Below are positions 62,144 through 64,000 of a DNA stretch of 64,000 bases, in pieces. The stretch comes from Pedobacter cryoconitis (GTDB lineage: Bacteria; Bacteroidota; Bacteroidia; Sphingobacteriales; Sphingobacteriaceae): positions 78,320 through 142,319 of the forward strand of contig JAAAFW010000004.1 of the NCBI GenBank assembly GCA_019352875.1, given 5' to 3'. The translations under genes were made by a program, and so were the position numbers. Each line of letters begins with the position of its first letter. The first letter of the stretch is position 1. The notes beneath the pieces were generated by a model. That model was not told the origin of the DNA. It saw only the letters and a program-made list of their open reading frames with translations, and did not search any database.

Positions 62144-64000
62144 ATGAGAAAACAATTGATCGTTGGTTTGTTGTGTATCCCTTTTATAGCGGCTGCGCAG
62201 CAAGACCTGTCTAAGTATGTCAAGCCTATCATAGGTACACAGAAAATGGGACATACCTATCCCGGTGCTACTGTTCCATTTGGTGCGGTGCAATTAAGCC
62301 CGGAAACTGATACAATCTCTTACGAACTTAATGGGAAGTATAACGGACATGTATATAATTATACTGCAGGTTATAAATATGAGGACAAGACTATCGTTGG
62401 GTTTAGCCATACACATTTTAGTGGTACTGGCCATTCCGATCTGGGAGATTTCCTGATTATGCCTACGCAAGGGAAACTGCAGCTTAATCCAGGTACTGCA
62501 GATAATCCTAAAAGTGGTTATCGTTCTGCATTTTCTCATGACCAGGAAACTTCAGAAGCAGGGTACTATAAAGTAAAACTGGAAGATCACAAGATTCTGG
62601 CGGAGCTTACGGCTTCTGAGAGAGTTGGCATGCATCAGTATACCTTCCCGAAATCAGATGATTCGCATATTATTTTGGATCTAATGGCCGGAATCTATAA
62701 TTACGATGATAAAAATGTCTGGACGTATGTACGTGTGGTAAACGATACCCTGGTTACCGGTTATCGTCAGACCAACGGATGGGCAAGAACCAGAACTGTA
62801 TATTTCGCCATGACATTCTCTAAGCCATTTAAAAGCTACGGACAAAAGAATTACGATAAAAAACAGGCATACAGAGGTTTCTGGGGTAAATTTGACCAGA
62901 CCAAGAACTTTCCTGAACTTGCCGGAAAGAACATAAGAATGTATTTTGATTTCGAAACTGCTGAGCAGGAGAAAGTGAAGATCAAATTTGCACTGTCGCC
63001 TGTCAGCCAGGAAAATGCACTGGAAAATATGCGCGCAGAAGTGCCGGGATGGGATTTTAATAAAGTAAGGGAACAGGCAAGAGGAAGCTGGAACAAAGAA
63101 TTGAATAAGATCCAGGTCAATACTTCCGAAGAAGATAAAGTGAACTTCTACACTGCGATGTACCATGCTTTTATTAATCCAACATTATATACAGATGTGA
63201 ATGGTGAATATAAAGGACTGGATCAGAACATACATAAAGCCGAAGGTTTCCAGAATTACACAACATTCTCACTATGGGATACCTATAGAGCGTTACACCC
63301 ATTCTTCAATATTATACAGCCATCCAGAAATAATGATATGGTTAAATCCATGATGGCTCACTTTGATCAGAGCACCATCAAAATGCTTCCGGTCTGGTCA
63401 CATTATGCGAATGATAACTGGTGTATGAGTGGTTACCATAGTGTTTCTGTTGTAGCTGATGCAATTATTAAAGGTGTTTATACCGGTGATCCGGAAGCTG
63501 CCCTGGCAGCCTGCATCACAACTTCGAACCGCAGAGATTATGAGGGGATCGGGGAATATATAGACAAAGGTTTTATTCCTGCTGAAAAAAGTGGAACATC
63601 GATTTCCAATACGTTAGAATATGCCTACGATGACTGGTGCATTGCACAGTTAGCGAAAAAATTAAATAAACAGGATGTGTATGAGACATATATGAAACGT
63701 TCAGGAAACTGGAATAATAACTTTGATCCTTCAACTGGATTTATGCGTGCTAAAGACGCTTCAGGTAAATTCCTGCCGAAGTTTGATGTAATGAGTACGC
63801 ACGGACAAGGGTTTATTGAAGGTAACTCCTGGAACTATAGTTTCTTTGTTCCACATAATCCGGTAGCATTGATAGAGAAAATGGGAGGGAAGCAAAAATT
63901 TGCAGCCAGACTTGATACTTTGTTTACTATGCACCTGCCTGACGAGTTCTTCGCAGACACGGAAGACATTACCCGTGAAGGTATCATTGGCGGTTATGTT
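62144..64000 (+). CDS. GH92 family alpha-1,2-mannosidase, N-terminal part (cut by window edge)
   Basis: An open frame of 619 codons from the ATG at 62144 runs off the window end with no stop. A signal peptide (residues 1-18, AAAQ) exports it. GH92 landmarks are clear: GTQKMGHTYPGATVPFGAVQL near the start (read in part), SHTHFSGTGHSDLGDF, the TTFSLWDTYRALHPFF substrate-site segment, SGTSISNTLEYAYDDW and NWNNNFDP. GH92 enzymes trim alpha-mannose from N-glycans and yeast mannan. It links with the Tat-exported glycosylasparaginase elsewhere in the window, both acting on N-glycoproteins. Confidence 0.93.
   Translation, partial: MRKQLIVGLLCIPFIAAAQQDLSKYVKPIIGTQKMGHTYPGATVPFGAVQLSPETDTISYELNGKYNGHVYNYTAGYKYEDKTIVGFSHTHFSGTGHSDLGDFLIMPTQGKLQLNPGTADNPKSGYRSAFSHDQETSEAGYYKVKLEDHKILAELTASERVGMHQYTFPKSDDSHIILDLMAGIYNYDDKNVWTYVRVVNDTLVTGYRQTNGWARTRTVYFAMTFSKPFKSYGQKNYDKKQAYRGFWGKFDQTKNFPELAGKNIRMYFDFETAEQEKVKIKFALSPVSQENALENMRAEVPGWDFNKVREQARGSWNKELNKIQVNTSEEDKVNFYTAMYHAFINPTLYTDVNGEYKGLDQNIHKAEGFQNYTTFSLWDTYRALHPFFNIIQPSRNNDMVKSMMAHFDQSTIKMLPVWSHYANDNWCMSGYHSVSVVADAIIKGVYTGDPEAALAACITTSNRRDYEGIGEYIDKGFIPAEKSGTSISNTLEYAYDDWCIAQLAKKLNKQDVYETYMKRSGNWNNNFDPSTGFMRAKDASGKFLPKFDVMSTHGQGFIEGNSWNYSFFVPHNPVALIEKMGGKQKFAARLDTLFTMHLPDEFFADTEDITREGIIGGYV

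Noticed and set aside
62681..63166. 161-aa open frame on the minus strand opposite the GH92 gene
   Set aside because: It is antisense to the conserved GH92 sequence and has no family resemblance.
1..64000. Search for tRNA, rRNA, CRISPR arrays, insertion sequences and prophage genes
   Set aside because: I saw no cloverleaf-like sequence, no regularly spaced repeats, no transposase or integrase and no phage structural genes by reading; a tRNAscan/CRISPR search was not possible here.

Overview
The window is a stretch of ordinary chromosome from a member of the Bacteroidetes, most likely family Sphingobacteriaceae (Pedobacter-like). The evidence is the gene content (TonB-dependent receptor with a carboxypeptidase-regulatory-like domain, GH92 mannosidase, DUF3667 and DUF3347 proteins, RRM-type RNA-binding protein, lysine-rich TopA tail), moderate-to-low GC content, scarce Shine-Dalgarno sites and repeated matches to the Bacteroidetes -7 promoter box (TAnnTTTG). 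I see no rRNA, tRNA, CRISPR array, prophage or insertion sequence. Species cannot be fixed from the sequence alone.

Layout. 0-2.3 kb: the 5' end of bioF and a di-iron ferritin-like gene, divergent from a MocR (GntR plus aminotransferase) regulator. 2.3-6.5 kb: an MscS channel, a GNAT-like protein and YjbQ, each behind its own promoter. 6.5-10.3 kb: a bestrophin/histone-deacetylase-like pair and topoisomerase III. 10.3-14.5 kb: a class IV aminotransferase, then a metallo-beta-lactamase-fold hydrolase followed by an overlapping operon of an unknown 110-aa protein, a protein resembling the C-terminal half of phage homing endonucleases, and miaA. 14.7-18.2 kb: an outer-membrane barrel, a DUF3347 lipoprotein, citrate synthase and a 2OG oxygenase. 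18.3-23.2 kb (minus strand): etfB, etfA, a bifunctional nuclease, a CNT nucleoside transporter and a DUF3667 membrane protein. 23.3-27.5 kb: a TPR protein, chrA, dnaB, rlmB. 27.5-32.7 kb: manC and kdsD divergent from recQ and kdsA, so two Kdo-pathway genes flank recQ. 32.8-35.1 kb: queE, a small Rieske protein, a Nudix hydrolase and an unknown exported protein. 35.3-39.8 kb: TonB receptor plus phosphodiesterase. 39.9-46.5 kb (minus): aminotransferase and omega-amidase-like nitrilase, glycosylasparaginase, cutC, lepA, folD. 46.6-48.9 kb: queuosine-precursor transporter, unknown 80-aa protein, RRM protein, YhhN. 48.9-60 kb (minus): alpha-2-macroglobulin plus PBP1C, an unknown 134-aa protein, topA. 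60.2-64 kb: glutathione peroxidase, mnmA and the start of a GH92 mannosidase that runs off the window.

Functional themes are RNA modification (miaA, rlmB, mnmA, queE, yhhQ), Kdo and sugar-nucleotide supply (kdsA, kdsD, manC), DNA topology and repair (topA, topB, recQ, dnaB), periplasmic defence and cell wall (alpha-2-macroglobulin/PBP1C), glutamine-transaminase/omega-amidase metabolism, and glycan or phosphodiester scavenging (glycosylasparaginase/CutC, GH92, TonB/phosphodiesterase). I did not find a clear-cut new defence or mobile system. The best candidates for undescribed biology are the phage-endonuclease-like protein fused by overlap to miaA, the MocR/ferritin-like/bioF locus, and the glycosylasparaginase-CutC pair.
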